Positions 16,620 to 25,745 of a stretch of DNA of 62,633 nucleotides are shown one piece after another. The notes below the pieces were generated by a model. That model was not told the origin of the DNA. It made no database searches and saw nothing but the letters and a program-made list of their open reading frames with translations. The DNA is from Rhodobacteraceae bacterium WD3A24. Its GTDB lineage: Bacteria; Pseudomonadota; Alphaproteobacteria; Rhodobacterales; Rhodobacteraceae. Position 1 is the stretch's first letter, and every line of letters begins with the position of its first letter. The stretch covers positions 1 through 62,633 of the forward strand of contig PUHN01000016.1 of the NCBI GenBank assembly GCA_002967695.1, written 5' to 3'. The position numbers and the translations under genes are program-made.

Positions 16620-17939
16620 TCAGGCTCCCGCCACCGGGCGGGCGAGGGTGATCTGGGTGATGTCGCAATTGCCCGCGTGGAAGGCTGCCGCGCAGGAGGT
16701 CAGATAGAATGACCACATCCGGCGAAAGCGATCGTCGAATCCCAGCCCGGCGATGTCGTCCCAGCGCGCGTTGAAGGTCTCGTGCCAGCGCCGCAGTGTC
16801 TGGCTGTAGCTTTCGCCGAACTCGGTCGAACCCATGACGGCGAGACCCGCCCGCGCCGCCTCGCGGCGCAAGTCGCTCGGCGTGGGCAGCATGCCGCCGG
16901 GAAAGATGTATTTCTGTATGAAATCCACGCTGCGACGATACACTTCCCGGCGATGCTCGACCAGCGTGATGACCTGCAGCGCGGCCCGCGCGCCCGGTTT
17001 CAATCGTGCGTGCAGCGCGTCGAAATAGGTGGGCCAGTAGTCCTCGCCGACGGCCTCGAACATCTCGATGGAGGCGATCGCGTCATATTCGCCGGTAACG
17101 TCGCGGTAGTCCTCCAGCCGCAGCGTGACGCGATCCTCCAGCCCCGCAGCGCGGATGCGGGCGCGGGCATGATCGAACTGGGCGCGGCTGATGGTCACGC
17201 CGGTCACGCGCAGCCCGCGCTCGCTGGCGGCGTATTCGGCGAAGCCGCCCCAGCCGCAGCCGATCTCCAGCACGTGGTCGCCAGGCCTCACCCCCATCCT
17301 GTCGATCAGCGCACCATATTTGTGCCGCTGGGCGCGGTCGAGCGGCTCCTGACCGGTCTCGAAAAGCGCCGAGGAATAGGTCATCGTCTCGTCGAGCCAG
17401 AGCGCATAGAAATCGTTGCCCAGATCGTAGTGGTGCGCGATGTTGCGCCGCGCCTGACCGCGCGAGTTGCGCCGCAGCCAGTGGCGCAGCCGCTCGAAGG
17501 CCCGCACGAGGCCCATGCCCGGAAAGCCGTCATAGATCGCGTCGTTGCCCTGATGGATGAGATCCATGAACCCCTGCAGGTCGGGGGTGGACCAGCCGCC
17601 CTCCAGATAGGCTTCGGCAAAGCCCAGATCGCCGTCGCGGATCAGCCGGGCGAACACGTCGGGGTCGTGCACCGCGATCTCGGCCACCGGGCCGGGCGCC
17701 GCGCCCTCGGCCCGGAAACGCCGGCCATCGGGCAGCACCACGTCGAGCCGTCCGCGCCCCATTTGCCGGGCCATCCGAAAGGCCTGCGCGAAATAGCGTG
17801 GCAGGCCCGCCTGCCCTTCGGTGGATGAATACGCCTGCACCGGGCCGCCTCCGTGAGCTTCGTCACCCTCTAGCCCAAGCGCCGCTTCAGCGGCAACCCC
17901 TCTGCACGTCTCGGTCGCTGTCATCGTCTCGTCATCCAT
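16620..17939 (-). CDS. cfa: cyclopropane-fatty-acyl-phospholipid synthase family methyltransferase
   Basis: A 439-residue SAM-dependent enzyme. An N-terminal domain of about 120 residues precedes the methyltransferase fold with HVLEIGCGWGGFAEYA. The motifs IAHHYDLGNDFYALWLD and MTYSSALF are shared with Cfa. It adds a methylene across cis double bonds of membrane phospholipid acyl chains, protecting against acid and oxidative stress. The start is uncertain: ATGs at 17939 and 17924 both lack a strong Shine-Dalgarno, and the core homology begins later. It lies about 107 bp after phr, the widest gap in the run, which leaves room for an internal promoter. Confidence 0.88.
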   Translation of the reverse strand: MDDETMTATETCRGVAAEAALGLEGDEAHGGGPVQAYSSTEGQAGLPRYFAQAFRMARQMGRGRLDVVLPDGRRFRAEGAAPGPVAEIAVHDPDVFARLIRDGDLGFAEAYLEGGWSTPDLQGFMDLIHQGNDAIYDGFPGMGLVRAFERLRHWLRRNSRGQARRNIAHHYDLGNDFYALWLDETMTYSSALFETGQEPLDRAQRHKYGALIDRMGVRPGDHVLEIGCGWGGFAEYAASERGLRVTGVTISRAQFDHARARIRAAGLEDRVTLRLEDYRDVTGEYDAIASIEMFEAVGEDYWPTYFDALHARLKPGARAALQVITLVEHRREVYRRSVDFIQKYIFPGGMLPTPSDLRREAARAGLAVMGSTEFGESYSQTLRRWHETFNARWDDIAGLGFDDRFRRMWSFYLTSCAAAFHAGNCDITQITLARPVAGA

Positions 17940-18046
17940 TGCACTGTCGGTAGCTGCCCGAACGATGTCCGCCCGGCCTCGCTTGAGGGTTACGCGCCGG
18001 CGCGGCGGGCGGACCATTTCGCCGCATCGCCCGCCTGCATGCCCCG

Positions 18047-19462
18047 TCAGCCCCTGCCTTCGTGATAGGCCGCCAGCGCCCTTTCGCGCCCTTCCTTGAG
18101 GCCGATGATCGGCGCCGGGTAGGCCATGTCGGAGGAAAGCCCCCAGGCGCGCGGTATGGCGTCAAAATAGGACAGCGCGACCGGGTCGGGGTTTTCGAAC
18201 GCCTCGGCCAGATAGCGGCGGCGATAGACGCCGTCGGGGTCGAATTTCCGCGCCTGCAGATCGGGATTGAAGACACGGAAATAGGGCGTCGCGTCGGGGC
18301 CCGAGCCCGCGCTCCACTGCCAGCCCAACGCATTCGCGGCCGGATCCCAGTCGATCAGGCAGTCGGCGAACCAGTCCAGCCCGATCTTCCAGTGCGTCAT
18401 CAGATGCTTGGTCAGGAATGAGGCCACCAGCATCCGCCCGCGGTTGTGCATGGTACCGGTCACATACATCTCGCGCATCGCCGCATCGACGATCTGTATG
18501 CCCGTGCGGCCCTGACGCCAGGCCTGCGCGTCCGGGGTGTCGCCCCGCCAGGGAAAATCGTCCCACGCCTCGCGCCAGTTGTGCGTGGCGATGCGCGGCG
18601 TGTGGTAGAGCAGGTGATAGGCGAACTCGCGCCAGACCAGTTCCTTCAGGAAGTGCTCGGCCCCCTGCGCTCCCTCGTGCATCGCGCGCAGACCGGCGTG
18701 CCAGACGGTGCGCGGGCCGATCTCGCCATAGGTCAGGTTCTCCGAAAGCCGCGACGTCCCCGCCCCCGCCATCATGTCGCGCCCGGTCTTGTAGGCGTCG
18801 ATGCCCTCGGCGAGGAAACGCGCAAGACGGTCTTCGGCGGCCGCCTCGCCGACGCAGGCATGGGGGGCGACGACGGCCGCGCCCCGGTTCATCGCCGCGC
18901 CGAGACGCCAGTCGGCCAGCCGCGCGCCGGCGGGCCAGCTTTCGGGCGCGGGCAGCCGGGCGCGCGCCGCATCGGGGACGGGCACCTCGCGGCCCCTCAC
19001 CGCCCGCCAGAACGGGGTATAGACGCGGTAGAAGCCACCCTCCCCCGTGGCCACCGTCCAGGGCTCGAACAGCAGGTGCCCGCCGGCGCTTTCGGCGGCG
19101 ATGCCCGCGCTCTTGAGCGCGGACTTGACGCAGGCGTCGCGGGCGCGCGCCTCCGCGTCATAAAGCCGGTTCCAGACCACCGCGCCCGCGCCCGTCTCCG
19201 CGATCAGGGCACGCAGCACGCTGGGCGCGTCGCCCGCGCGGAGGGTCAGCCGCGACCCGGCCGCCGCCAGTCGCGCCGCAAAGGCATCGAGCCCCTCACC
19301 CAGGCGCCATTTGGCCGCCGCGCCCAGCCCGTCCACGGCCGCATCGCGGATGAAGACCGGGATCACCGGCCCGCCGCGCGCCAGCGCCGTGCGCAGCGCC
19401 GGGTTGTCGGCCAGCCGCAGATCGCGCCTGACCCACCAGATCACGGGGGCGTCGGTGGTCAT
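18047..19462 (-). CDS. phr: deoxyribodipyrimidine photo-lyase (class I)
   Basis: A 471-residue flavoprotein that repairs UV cyclobutane pyrimidine dimers with blue light. The N-terminal antenna-domain start is VIWWVRRDLRLADNPAL. The FAD-binding C-terminal half shows TSRLSENLTYGEIGPR, WREFAYHLLYH and the signature MHNRGRMLVASFLTKHL. WDPAANALGWQWSAGSG completes the family core. AGGA lies before the ATG and the gene starts 38 bp after the aminotransferase gene. A phr-cfa pair is also reported in the singlet-oxygen (RpoE/ChrR) regulon of R. sphaeroides. I see no convincing RpoE-type promoter directly upstream here. Confidence 0.95.
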   Translation of the reverse strand: MTTDAPVIWWVRRDLRLADNPALRTALARGGPVIPVFIRDAAVDGLGAAAKWRLGEGLDAFAARLAAAGSRLTLRAGDAPSVLRALIAETGAGAVVWNRLYDAEARARDACVKSALKSAGIAAESAGGHLLFEPWTVATGEGGFYRVYTPFWRAVRGREVPVPDAARARLPAPESWPAGARLADWRLGAAMNRGAAVVAPHACVGEAAAEDRLARFLAEGIDAYKTGRDMMAGAGTSRLSENLTYGEIGPRTVWHAGLRAMHEGAQGAEHFLKELVWREFAYHLLYHTPRIATHNWREAWDDFPWRGDTPDAQAWRQGRTGIQIVDAAMREMYVTGTMHNRGRMLVASFLTKHLMTHWKIGLDWFADCLIDWDPAANALGWQWSAGSGPDATPYFRVFNPDLQARKFDPDGVYRRRYLAEAFENPDPVALSYFDAIPRAWGLSSDMAYPAPIIGLKEGRERALAAYHEGRG

Positions 19463-19500
19463 CTGCGTCCTGCCTTTCCCGCCGGGGGCTGCGCCGGCGC

Positions 19501-20739
19501 TCAGATCACGCTGTCGAGAGCGGCGACGAGGCGGTCGATCTCGTCGGCGGTGGTATAGTGGACGAAACTCAACCGCAGCACCCCGTGGGACGCGATCAGC
19601 CCGAGCGCCTCCAGCGCGCGGTTCGCATAGAAGCTGCCTCCGCCGGCCAGGATGCCGTGGGGGGCCAGCGCGGCGGCCAGCTCGGCGCCGGGGCGCGGAT
19701 GGGCGATGGCCACCGTGGGCGCGCGGTTTTCAGCCTGCTCGGGTCCGATCAGGCGCAGATCGTCGCGCGCGGCGAGATAGTCGAGCAACGGCTGCAGCAG
19801 CCGCGCCTCATGCGCGCGCATCAGGTCGTGGACATGCGCGGCGCGCTCCACCGGCGCTACGGCGGGGGCGTCGGCGCCGCCGTAGTGATGGCCGTAGACC
19901 GCGTCGACATAATCGGCGATCCCCGCGCAGGCGGCAATCTGGGCATGGTCGGGGCCGGCCGGCGTGAAGCGTTTGTAAAGCGTATCGGAATTGAAGAAAT
20001 GCGCCTGGTCGGGAAGCACCTCGCCCAAGCCGCGGCGGATCACCATGAGCCCCTGATGCGGCCCGTAGGTCTTGTAGGCCGAGAACAGATAGATGTCGGC
20101 GCCCAGCGCGGCGACGTCGGGCAGCCCGTGCGGCGCGTAGGAGACACCGTCGACACAGCTCCATGCGCCGGCGCGGCGCACCATGTTGCAGATGGTGACA
20201 ACGTCGTTGACCTCGCCGACCACGTTCGAGCAGTGCGGAAAGCACACCAGCCGCACCCTGTCGTCGAGCAGGGCGGCCAGATCGGCGGGGTCGAGTCGGC
20301 CGGTGGCGGGGTCGAGGCGCCATTCGCGCAGCTCGATCCCGGCGGCCTCGAGCCGGCGCCACGGGCCCGAATTGGCCTCGTGGTCCTGATCGGTCACCAC
20401 GAGCGCGTCGCCAGGCGCGAGATGCTCGCGAAAGGCCTGGGCGAGCACGTATGTGTTCGCCGTCGTCGAGGGGCCGAAGCTGAGCTCGTCATCGGCCACG
20501 CCCATCATCGCCGCAAGGCGCGTGCGCGCCTCGTCCATTTCGTCGCCCGCGTCGGCCGAGGCCGCATAGGCCCCGTAGGGCTGCACCTTGCGCGTCCGGT
20601 AGAACCGCTCGAGCCGTTCGGTGACGAACCGGCACGGGTAGGAGCCGCCCGCATTCTCGAAGAATGCCTGCCCCAGCAGGGAAGGCTCCCAGAATGCGGG
20701 GAACTGGGCGCGCGCGAAATCGGTGTCGAGCCGGGTCAT
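19501..20739 (-). CDS. class V aminotransferase-fold PLP enzyme (cysteine-desulfurase-like)
   Basis: A 412-residue fold-type I PLP enzyme. The Schiff-base lysine is K223 in FSAYKTYGPHQG. D197 (SCVDGVSYAPHG) would pair with the pyridine nitrogen, and H120 in TDQDHEANS stacks on PLP. The family includes SufS/Csd desulfurases, isopenicillin epimerases and others. The active-site cysteine of a true desulfurase is not obvious, so a desulfurase role is unproven. It heads the leftward run leading to phr, cfa, trgAB and cysK, which hints at sulfur or redox metabolism. Confidence 0.8.
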   Translation of the reverse strand: MTRLDTDFARAQFPAFWEPSLLGQAFFENAGGSYPCRFVTERLERFYRTRKVQPYGAYAASADAGDEMDEARTRLAAMMGVADDELSFGPSTTANTYVLAQAFREHLAPGDALVVTDQDHEANSGPWRRLEAAGIELREWRLDPATGRLDPADLAALLDDRVRLVCFPHCSNVVGEVNDVVTICNMVRRAGAWSCVDGVSYAPHGLPDVAALGADIYLFSAYKTYGPHQGLMVIRRGLGEVLPDQAHFFNSDTLYKRFTPAGPDHAQIAACAGIADYVDAVYGHHYGGADAPAVAPVERAAHVHDLMRAHEARLLQPLLDYLAARDDLRLIGPEQAENRAPTVAIAHPRPGAELAAALAPHGILAGGGSFYANRALEALGLIASHGVLRLSFVHYTTADEIDRLVAALDSVI

Positions 20740-20832
20740 TCAGCCTCCTGAGCATATCGGATCGGGGCGGAGACTGCGCCGGGCGGCCGGCGATGACAAG
20801 ACATGCGCGCGAGGCGGGTCGGACCGGGCCGC

Positions 20833-21471
20833 TCAGCCCGCGCAATAGGGCTGGGCGCGGGTGAAGGCGGCGATCTCGCCGCGCTTGGCCGGGTCGCGCA
20901 GGGGCGGCCAGTCCGCGGCGACGCCGCCCCAGTCGCCGGGGCGCCCCGCGACCACCCCGTCGCGGGCCACGGCCGCGGCCGCGATGCGCGCCCCGCACCC
21001 GAGATTCGTCGCCCCGTCATAGAGATCATCGCCGCTGTCGATCGAGCAGCCGCGATAGCGCGCCGTCGCGGGCGAGATCTGGAGCAGCCCGCGATAGCGC
21101 CCGCCGCCCCCAGCGGCGCGCGGGTTCCAGGTGCTCTCGAAACGCGCGAGCCCCGAAAACAGCCCCGCCCAGAACGCGCCGCGATCGCGCGCTCCGGCCT
21201 CGGCATATCCGGGGCAGAAGGTCTCGATATCGGCGGGCACGGTCTCGACCAGTTCGGATGCGGGGCCCGTTGCCGCCGACATCGTGGCGCGGGTCCAGAC
21301 GGCGGCCTGAGGATGGTGGTCCCAGCGGGTCGCGGGCAGCGCGCGGCTGACCTGCTCGGGCGGCTGCGCAGGGGCATCGGCGCAGGCCGTCAGGGCGGTC
21401 AGGGCCGCCAGTCCCAGCCCCGTGAAGATCGTGCGCGCCCGTGCGCCCGGCCGTATCTGCAAACGCCGCAT
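20833..21471 (-). CDS. lytic transglycosylase-like lipoprotein
   Basis: A 212-residue predicted lipoprotein. The lipobox LTALTAC puts the acylated cysteine at C30. The catalytic-type glutamate is E112 in [31 protein letters not shown] follows, the SLT-fold LxQI segment. It would cleave peptidoglycan glycan strands at the outer membrane. GAGGGAGA stands before the ATG at 21471. The gene sits alone between the class V aminotransferase gene (93-bp gap) and divergent gatB. Confidence 0.82.
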   Translation of the reverse strand: MRRLQIRPGARARTIFTGLGLAALTALTACADAPAQPPEQVSRALPATRWDHHPQAAVWTRATMSAATGPASELVETVPADIETFCPGYAEAGARDRGAFWAGLFSGLARFESTWNPRAAGGGGRYRGLLQISPATARYRGCSIDSGDDLYDGATNLGCGARIAAAAVARDGVVAGRPGDWGGVAADWPPLRDPAKRGEIAAFTRAQPYCAG

Positions 21472-21690
21472 TGGCTGTCTCCCTCTCGCAAGCCGCATCC
21501 GCCGCGCGACACTGCCTCAATGCGCGAGGCCGCCTGCGCGTGCAAGCGTCACGCCCGCCACCGGCGCGGCATCGGCGAAAGCCCGCACGGACGCGCCGCG
21601 ACCCGGCGAATCTCCGCCCAGTGGCGGCCCCCTTGCCCCACGGGCGTGGCTGGCCTAAACCCCGTCAGCGAGTTTTCAGGGATCCCGATC

Positions 21691-23202
21691 ATGCTCGACC
21701 TCACCTATGACGCCCCCGCCCCGAAGGTCATCCCCGGCGCCACCGGCGACTGGGAGCTCGTCATCGGCATGGAGGTGCATGCCCAGGTGCGGTCGAACGC
21801 CAAGCTGTTCTCGGGCGCCTCCACCGAGTTCGGCGCCGAGCCCAACAGTCATGTCAGTTTCATGGACGCGGCGATGCCGGGAATGCTGCCGGTGATCAAC
21901 GAGTTCTGCGTCGAGCAGGCCGTGCGCACCGGGCTGGGCCTGCGCGCCGAGATCAACCTCAAAAGCGCCTTCGACCGGAAGAACTATTTCTACCCCGACC
22001 TGCCCAAGGGCTACCAGACCAGCCAACTCTACCACCCGCTGGTGGGCGAGGGCGAGGTGCTGGTCGACATGGGCCCCGGCCTGGCCCGGCGCGTGCGCAT
22101 CGAGCGCATCCATGTCGAGGAGGACGCCGGCAAGTCGATCCACGACATGGACCCGGCGATGTCCTTCGTCGATCTCAACCGCACCGGCGTCGCGCTGATG
22201 GAGATCGTCTCGCGCCCCGACATCCGCGGCCCCGAGGAGGCCGCCGCCTACATCGCCAAGCTGCGCCAGATCATGCGCTACTTAGGCACCTGCGAGGGCA
22301 ACATGCAGTCGGGCAACCTGCGCGCCGACGTCAATGTCAGCGTCTGCCGCCCCGGCGACTACGAGAGGTACCAGGACAGCCAGGATTTCGCCCATCTGGG
22401 CACACGCTGCGAGATCAAGAACATGAACTCCATGCGCTTCATCCAGCAGGCGATCGAGTACGAGGCCCGCCGCCAGATCGGCATTCTCGAGGACGGCGGA
22501 AAGGTCACCCAGGAGACGCGCCTCTACAACCCCGACAAGGGCGAGACGCGCTCGATGCGCGGCAAGGAGGAGGCGCATGACTACCGCTACTTCCCCTGCC
22601 CCGACCTGCTGCCTCTGGAGATCGAGCAGGGCTGGGTGGACGCCATCCGCGACAGCCTGCCCGAGCTGCCCGACGCCAAGAAGGCGCGCTTCGTCACCGA
22701 TTACGGCGTGACCGAGTACGACGCCGGCGTGCTGACCGCCGAGGTCGAGAACGCCGCCTTCTTCGAGGCCGTCGCCGAGGGCCGCGACGGCAAGCAGGCC
22801 GCCAACTGGGTCATCAACGAGCTTTTCGGCCGCCTCAACAAGGAGGGGCTGGGCATCGGCGAAAGCCCCGTCTCGGCCGCCCAGCTGGGCGGCGTGCTCG
22901 ACCTGATCGCCGAGGACGCCATCTCGGGCAAGATCGCCAAGGAGCTGTTCGAAATCCTCTGGGAGGAGGGCGGCGACCCGGCCGAGATCGTCGAGGCGCG
23001 CGGCATGAAACAGGTTACGGACACCGCCGCGATCGAGGCGGCCGTGGACGAGATCATCGCCGCCAACCCCGCCCAGGTCGAGAAGGCGAAGGAAAACCCC
23101 AAGCTGGTGGGCTGGTTCGTCGGCCAGGTGATGAAGGCCACTGGCGGCAAGGCCAACCCCAAGGCCGTCAACCAGATCGTCGCGCAGAAGCTCGGGCAGT
23201 AG
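21691..23202 (+). CDS. gatB: aspartyl/glutamyl-tRNA(Asn/Gln) amidotransferase subunit B
   Basis: A 503-residue GatB. The cradle domain opens with [12 protein letters not shown], and the signature [14 protein letters not shown] is complete. The central part shows [13 protein letters not shown]-like and [15 protein letters not shown] elements. The C-terminal YqeY-like tail contains [14 protein letters not shown]. With GatA and GatC it amidates Glu-tRNA(Gln) (and Asp-tRNA(Asn)). gatA and gatC are not in the window. CAGGGATCC precedes the ATG. The 219-bp gap to the divergent lipoprotein gene holds no recognisable element. Confidence 0.97.
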   Translation: MLDLTYDAPAPKVIPGATGDWELVIGMEVHAQVRSNAKLFSGASTEFGAEPNSHVSFMDAAMPGMLPVINEFCVEQAVRTGLGLRAEINLKSAFDRKNYFYPDLPKGYQTSQLYHPLVGEGEVLVDMGPGLARRVRIERIHVEEDAGKSIHDMDPAMSFVDLNRTGVALMEIVSRPDIRGPEEAAAYIAKLRQIMRYLGTCEGNMQSGNLRADVNVSVCRPGDYERYQDSQDFAHLGTRCEIKNMNSMRFIQQAIEYEARRQIGILEDGGKVTQETRLYNPDKGETRSMRGKEEAHDYRYFPCPDLLPLEIEQGWVDAIRDSLPELPDAKKARFVTDYGVTEYDAGVLTAEVENAAFFEAVAEGRDGKQAANWVINELFGRLNKEGLGIGESPVSAAQLGGVLDLIAEDAISGKIAKELFEILWEEGGDPAEIVEARGMKQVTDTAAIEAAVDEIIAANPAQVEKAKENPKLVGWFVGQVMKATGGKANPKAVNQIVAQKLGQ

Positions 23203-23301
23203 CGCCGCGGCAGGGCCGCTTCACCACCCACCGGCGGGTTCCATGCACGCGCCCGGCGTGCCATCGTTCGGCCTCGCGCGGGCGATCCTTGGGGGCGGTG
23301 C

Positions 23302-24792
23302 ATGTTTGGGGCGATCATCGGCGGGGTGCTGGCCGTCACCCTTGGCGCGTTGGCAGCGGCGAGCGCGCCGGCATGGCAATATGTTGCAACCCTCTTCGTC
23401 TGGGGCCTCTGGGCGCTGATCGCGCTGGGGGTCGAGGGGCGGCGCAGCCGCGACCGGCTGCGATGGCTCGGCGCGCTGATGCCGCTGCCCTATCACGCCG
23501 CGATGGGCTGGGTGCTCAATGCGCTGCCGCGGCTGCTGCTGCCCCGCACCGTGGAGGCGGAGCCGAAGCCCGCAAAGGGCCGCGTGGCGAAGTTCGCGTG
23601 GTGGATGACGCTCCGCGCCCGCGACGCGGCCGATCTTGAGCGGCTGCGCCGCCGTCCATGGTCATGGCCCGTGGCCGACGCGGCCCTACGCATCGCGCTG
23701 GTCTATCCGCTGGCATTCGGCGTCGCCCAGTGGACGTTCAGCAGTGGGGGAACCGGCCTGGGCAACCTCATGCTGTTTCCGCCGGACGCGCCCGAATGGC
23801 TACGATGGGCGACACTGTGCCTTATTGCCACGGTGGTGCTGGCTGCGCTAGCCGAGGCAGCCACCCGGCGGCCGACTGGGAATGAGGCCGCCGGGTGGCT
23901 GAAGATTTCCGCACTCGCACCCGCACTCGCACCCGCACTCGCACTCGCAGCCGCACTCGCACTCGCAGCCGCACTCGCACCCGCACTCGCACTCGCAGCC
24001 GCACTCGCACTCGCAGCCGCACTCGCACCCGCACTCGCACCCGCATTCGCACTTGCAGCGGCCTTCGCACTCGCGGCGCTCGTGGCGCTGGCGACCCTGC
24101 GGGGCGCCGGGCTGTTCGGCTTTGCGCTGCTTGTTGCCTTCTGCATCGTTGCCGCCACATGGTCGGCAGTCGCAATCCCGCAGGACAGCCGGATCTTGAT
24201 CTGGGTCGTCGGGCTGGCCCTGCTCCCCTTCGTCAATGCCGTGTTCGACTGGTTCTCCTACGGGCTGACCATCCGGCTGCTGACGGCCGGCCATCGCCGG
24301 CGGGGGCTCTGGCCGCTGGCGCTGGGCGTTGTCGATGCGGGCGTTGCGCTTGTCCTGTTCTTCCTGCTCTCGCTCGCCCTGATGGGCATTCTTGGCTTGG
24401 TGAACGCCCTGCGCGCGGCGCCGCTGGTCGATCTGCGGGCGCTGCTCGACGGGGTCGCCGCCCGGCCCGAGGACCACCTGTGGGTCGTCGCCATGGTCGC
24501 CTCGACCCTGCTGCCCACCTTCCTGCATCTCTGTCTTGCCTTCTTCAGCCTCGCCGGCTGGTTCCCCGACCGGGTCTGGACCCGCTGGGTCGATGCGTTG
24601 GGCGCGGAGGATGACGGCCACGCCCCGCTCGGCGCCACGGTCGGGCTGCTGGGGCTCTCGCTGCTCTGGGTCGCCCTTATCACCGCCCCGATCGGCGGCG
24701 CGCTCTGGGCGCTCTGGACCCATGGCGGGGCTTTGCGCGAGGGGTATGTCGACGCCCTTGGCACCGTCGCGCTCTGGCTCGGCGTCCTTTGA
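23302..24792 (+). CDS. unknown polytopic membrane protein with a long Ala-Leu repeat
   Basis: A 496-residue protein that I cannot assign to a named family. It has about ten hydrophobic helices. Clear ones are MFGAIIGGVLAVTLGALAAA, YVATLFVWGLWALIAL, LRWATLCLIATVVLAALAEA, FGFALLVAFCIVAATW, ILIWVVGLALLPFVNAVF, VALVLFFLLSLALMGIL and TVGLLGLSLLWVALI. Residues about 204-253 are (ALAPAL/ALALAA)n, encoded by a 25-copy DNA hexamer repeat. Because six bases equal two codons, copy-number change stays in frame and alters helix length only. GGGGGCGGTG lies before the ATG. It is possibly co-transcribed with the DUF4177 gene downstream. Confidence 0.7.
   Translation: MFGAIIGGVLAVTLGALAAASAPAWQYVATLFVWGLWALIALGVEGRRSRDRLRWLGALMPLPYHAAMGWVLNALPRLLLPRTVEAEPKPAKGRVAKFAWWMTLRARDAADLERLRRRPWSWPVADAALRIALVYPLAFGVAQWTFSSGGTGLGNLMLFPPDAPEWLRWATLCLIATVVLAALAEAATRRPTGNEAAGWLKISALAPALAPALALAAALALAAALAPALALAAALALAAALAPALAPAFALAAAFALAALVALATLRGAGLFGFALLVAFCIVAATWSAVAIPQDSRILIWVVGLALLPFVNAVFDWFSYGLTIRLLTAGHRRRGLWPLALGVVDAGVALVLFFLLSLALMGILGLVNALRAAPLVDLRALLDGVAARPEDHLWVVAMVASTLLPTFLHLCLAFFSLAGWFPDRVWTRWVDALGAEDDGHAPLGATVGLLGLSLLWVALITAPIGGALWALWTHGGALREGYVDALGTVALWLGVL
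23911..24060 (+). repeat. 25-copy hexanucleotide tandem repeat inside a membrane-protein gene
   Basis: Exactly 150 bp made of hexamers of the form GCACTC, GCACCC and GCAGCC, with the last units drifting to GCATTC, GCACTT and GCAGCG. Decayed copies continue to about 24078. It encodes alternating Ala-Leu/Ala-Pro/Ala-Ala pairs. Higher-order 12- and 18-bp groupings suggest growth by slippage or unequal exchange. Confidence 0.95.
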
Positions 24793-24910
24793 CCCGCCCG
24801 TCGCCGGTCGGTTACGCCGCGCCGCCGAAGGGTGGGAAGAAACGCCCGCGGCGTTGCATTCGCCGCCGATCTCGCGCAGAACCGGCGGCGGCAAGTCAAC
24901 GGGGGACGCG

Positions 24911-25390
24911 ATGGCGGAGTATGAATACAAGGTGGTGCCCGCGCCGACGCGCGGCGAAAGGGCCAAAGGCATCAAGCGCCCGGCCGACCGCTTCGCCAAC
25001 ACCCTGACCCGGATGATGAACGACTGGAGCGCCGAGGGCTGGGAATACCTGCGTGCCGAGACCCTGCCCTGCGAGCATCGCAAGGGGGTTCTGGGCGGCA
25101 CGACCACCATCATGCAGACGATGCTCGTCTTTCGCCGCGCGCGCGACGCCCCGGCCGAACCGGCCGCGCCCGCGCATCTTTCCGCCACGCCCGAGAGTCC
25201 GCCTCTGCGCGCCACGCCCGAGCCCGAGGATGCGCCCGCACCAACCCCGCCGTTGAGAGCGCGCCGTGACGGCGCGGACGAGGCCGGCGAGGACACCGCC
25301 GCCCCGGAGATTCCCGGCCAGGCGCGCCACGAGGCGGAGGATCACACCGCTACCGATGCGCCCGCCCCCTCGGGGGACGAGCGGCACTGA
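24911..25390 (+). CDS. DUF4177 domain protein with disordered acidic tail
   Basis: A 159-residue protein. Residues 1-77 are a DUF4177-type domain (AEYEYKVVPAPTRGERAKG, DWSAEGWEYLRAETLP, TTTIMQTMLVFRR), a small fold of unknown function. The remaining residues are Pro/Ala/Glu-rich (PEPEDAPAPTPPL) and probably disordered. GGGGGACG precedes the ATG. The 118-bp gap after the membrane-protein gene shows nothing recognisable. It converges on bolA. Confidence 0.75.
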   Translation: MAEYEYKVVPAPTRGERAKGIKRPADRFANTLTRMMNDWSAEGWEYLRAETLPCEHRKGVLGGTTTIMQTMLVFRRARDAPAEPAAPAHLSATPESPPLRATPEPEDAPAPTPPLRARRDGADEAGEDTAAPEIPGQARHEAEDHTATDAPAPSGDERH

Positions 25391-25412
25391 GGCGCGCCCG
25401 GCGCCGGCGCGC

Positions 25413-25670
25413 TCAGGTCTCGATCTTGAGTTCGAGGGCGTGAATCCGCCCGACGAGATCGCGCCCCAGCGCCTTGTGAACGGCGCGGTGGCGCTGAACA
25501 CGGCTCATCGCCTTGAAAGCGGGGGCGCGAATGCGCACCTGAAAATGTGTCTCGCCGCCTTCGCGCCAGCCGGCGTGGCCGCGATGGGATTCGCTGTCGT
25601 CGTGCACATCGAGGGTCTCGGGCGCGAAGGCTCCCTCCAGGCGGGTACGGATTTCGTCGGCTACGGGCAT
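25413..25670 (-). CDS. bolA: BolA family protein
   Basis: An 85-residue BolA-fold protein. The core HRGHAGWREGGETHFQVRI and the conserved RVQRHRAVHKALG helix are present. BolA proteins partner monothiol glutaredoxins in iron-sulfur and iron regulation, and some bind DNA. The ATG at 25670 matches the usual N-terminus but has a weak Shine-Dalgarno. It is divergent from the J-domain gene with 75 bp between the start codons. Confidence 0.88.
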   Translation of the reverse strand: MPVADEIRTRLEGAFAPETLDVHDDSESHRGHAGWREGGETHFQVRIRAPAFKAMSRVQRHRAVHKALGRDLVGRIHALELKIET

Positions 25671-25745
25671 TTTTCGGCTGTCAACCCCTTCATCTATCCG
25701 CCGAAACACCTAAACTCTCCGCCCCGAGTCGAAAAGGGTCTCCGC

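Noticed and set aside
17940-19500. RpoE/ChrR-type promoter (TGATCC ... TAAGA) upstream of phr or cfa
   Set aside because: Only partial matches such as GTGATCT exist; no properly spaced -10 element is visible.
23848-24614. Cys-rich (CECGCE...) and Arg-Thr-rich frames across the hexamer repeat
   Set aside because: These are shadow frames of the repeat; only the Ala-Leu frame continues into well-formed membrane helices on both sides.
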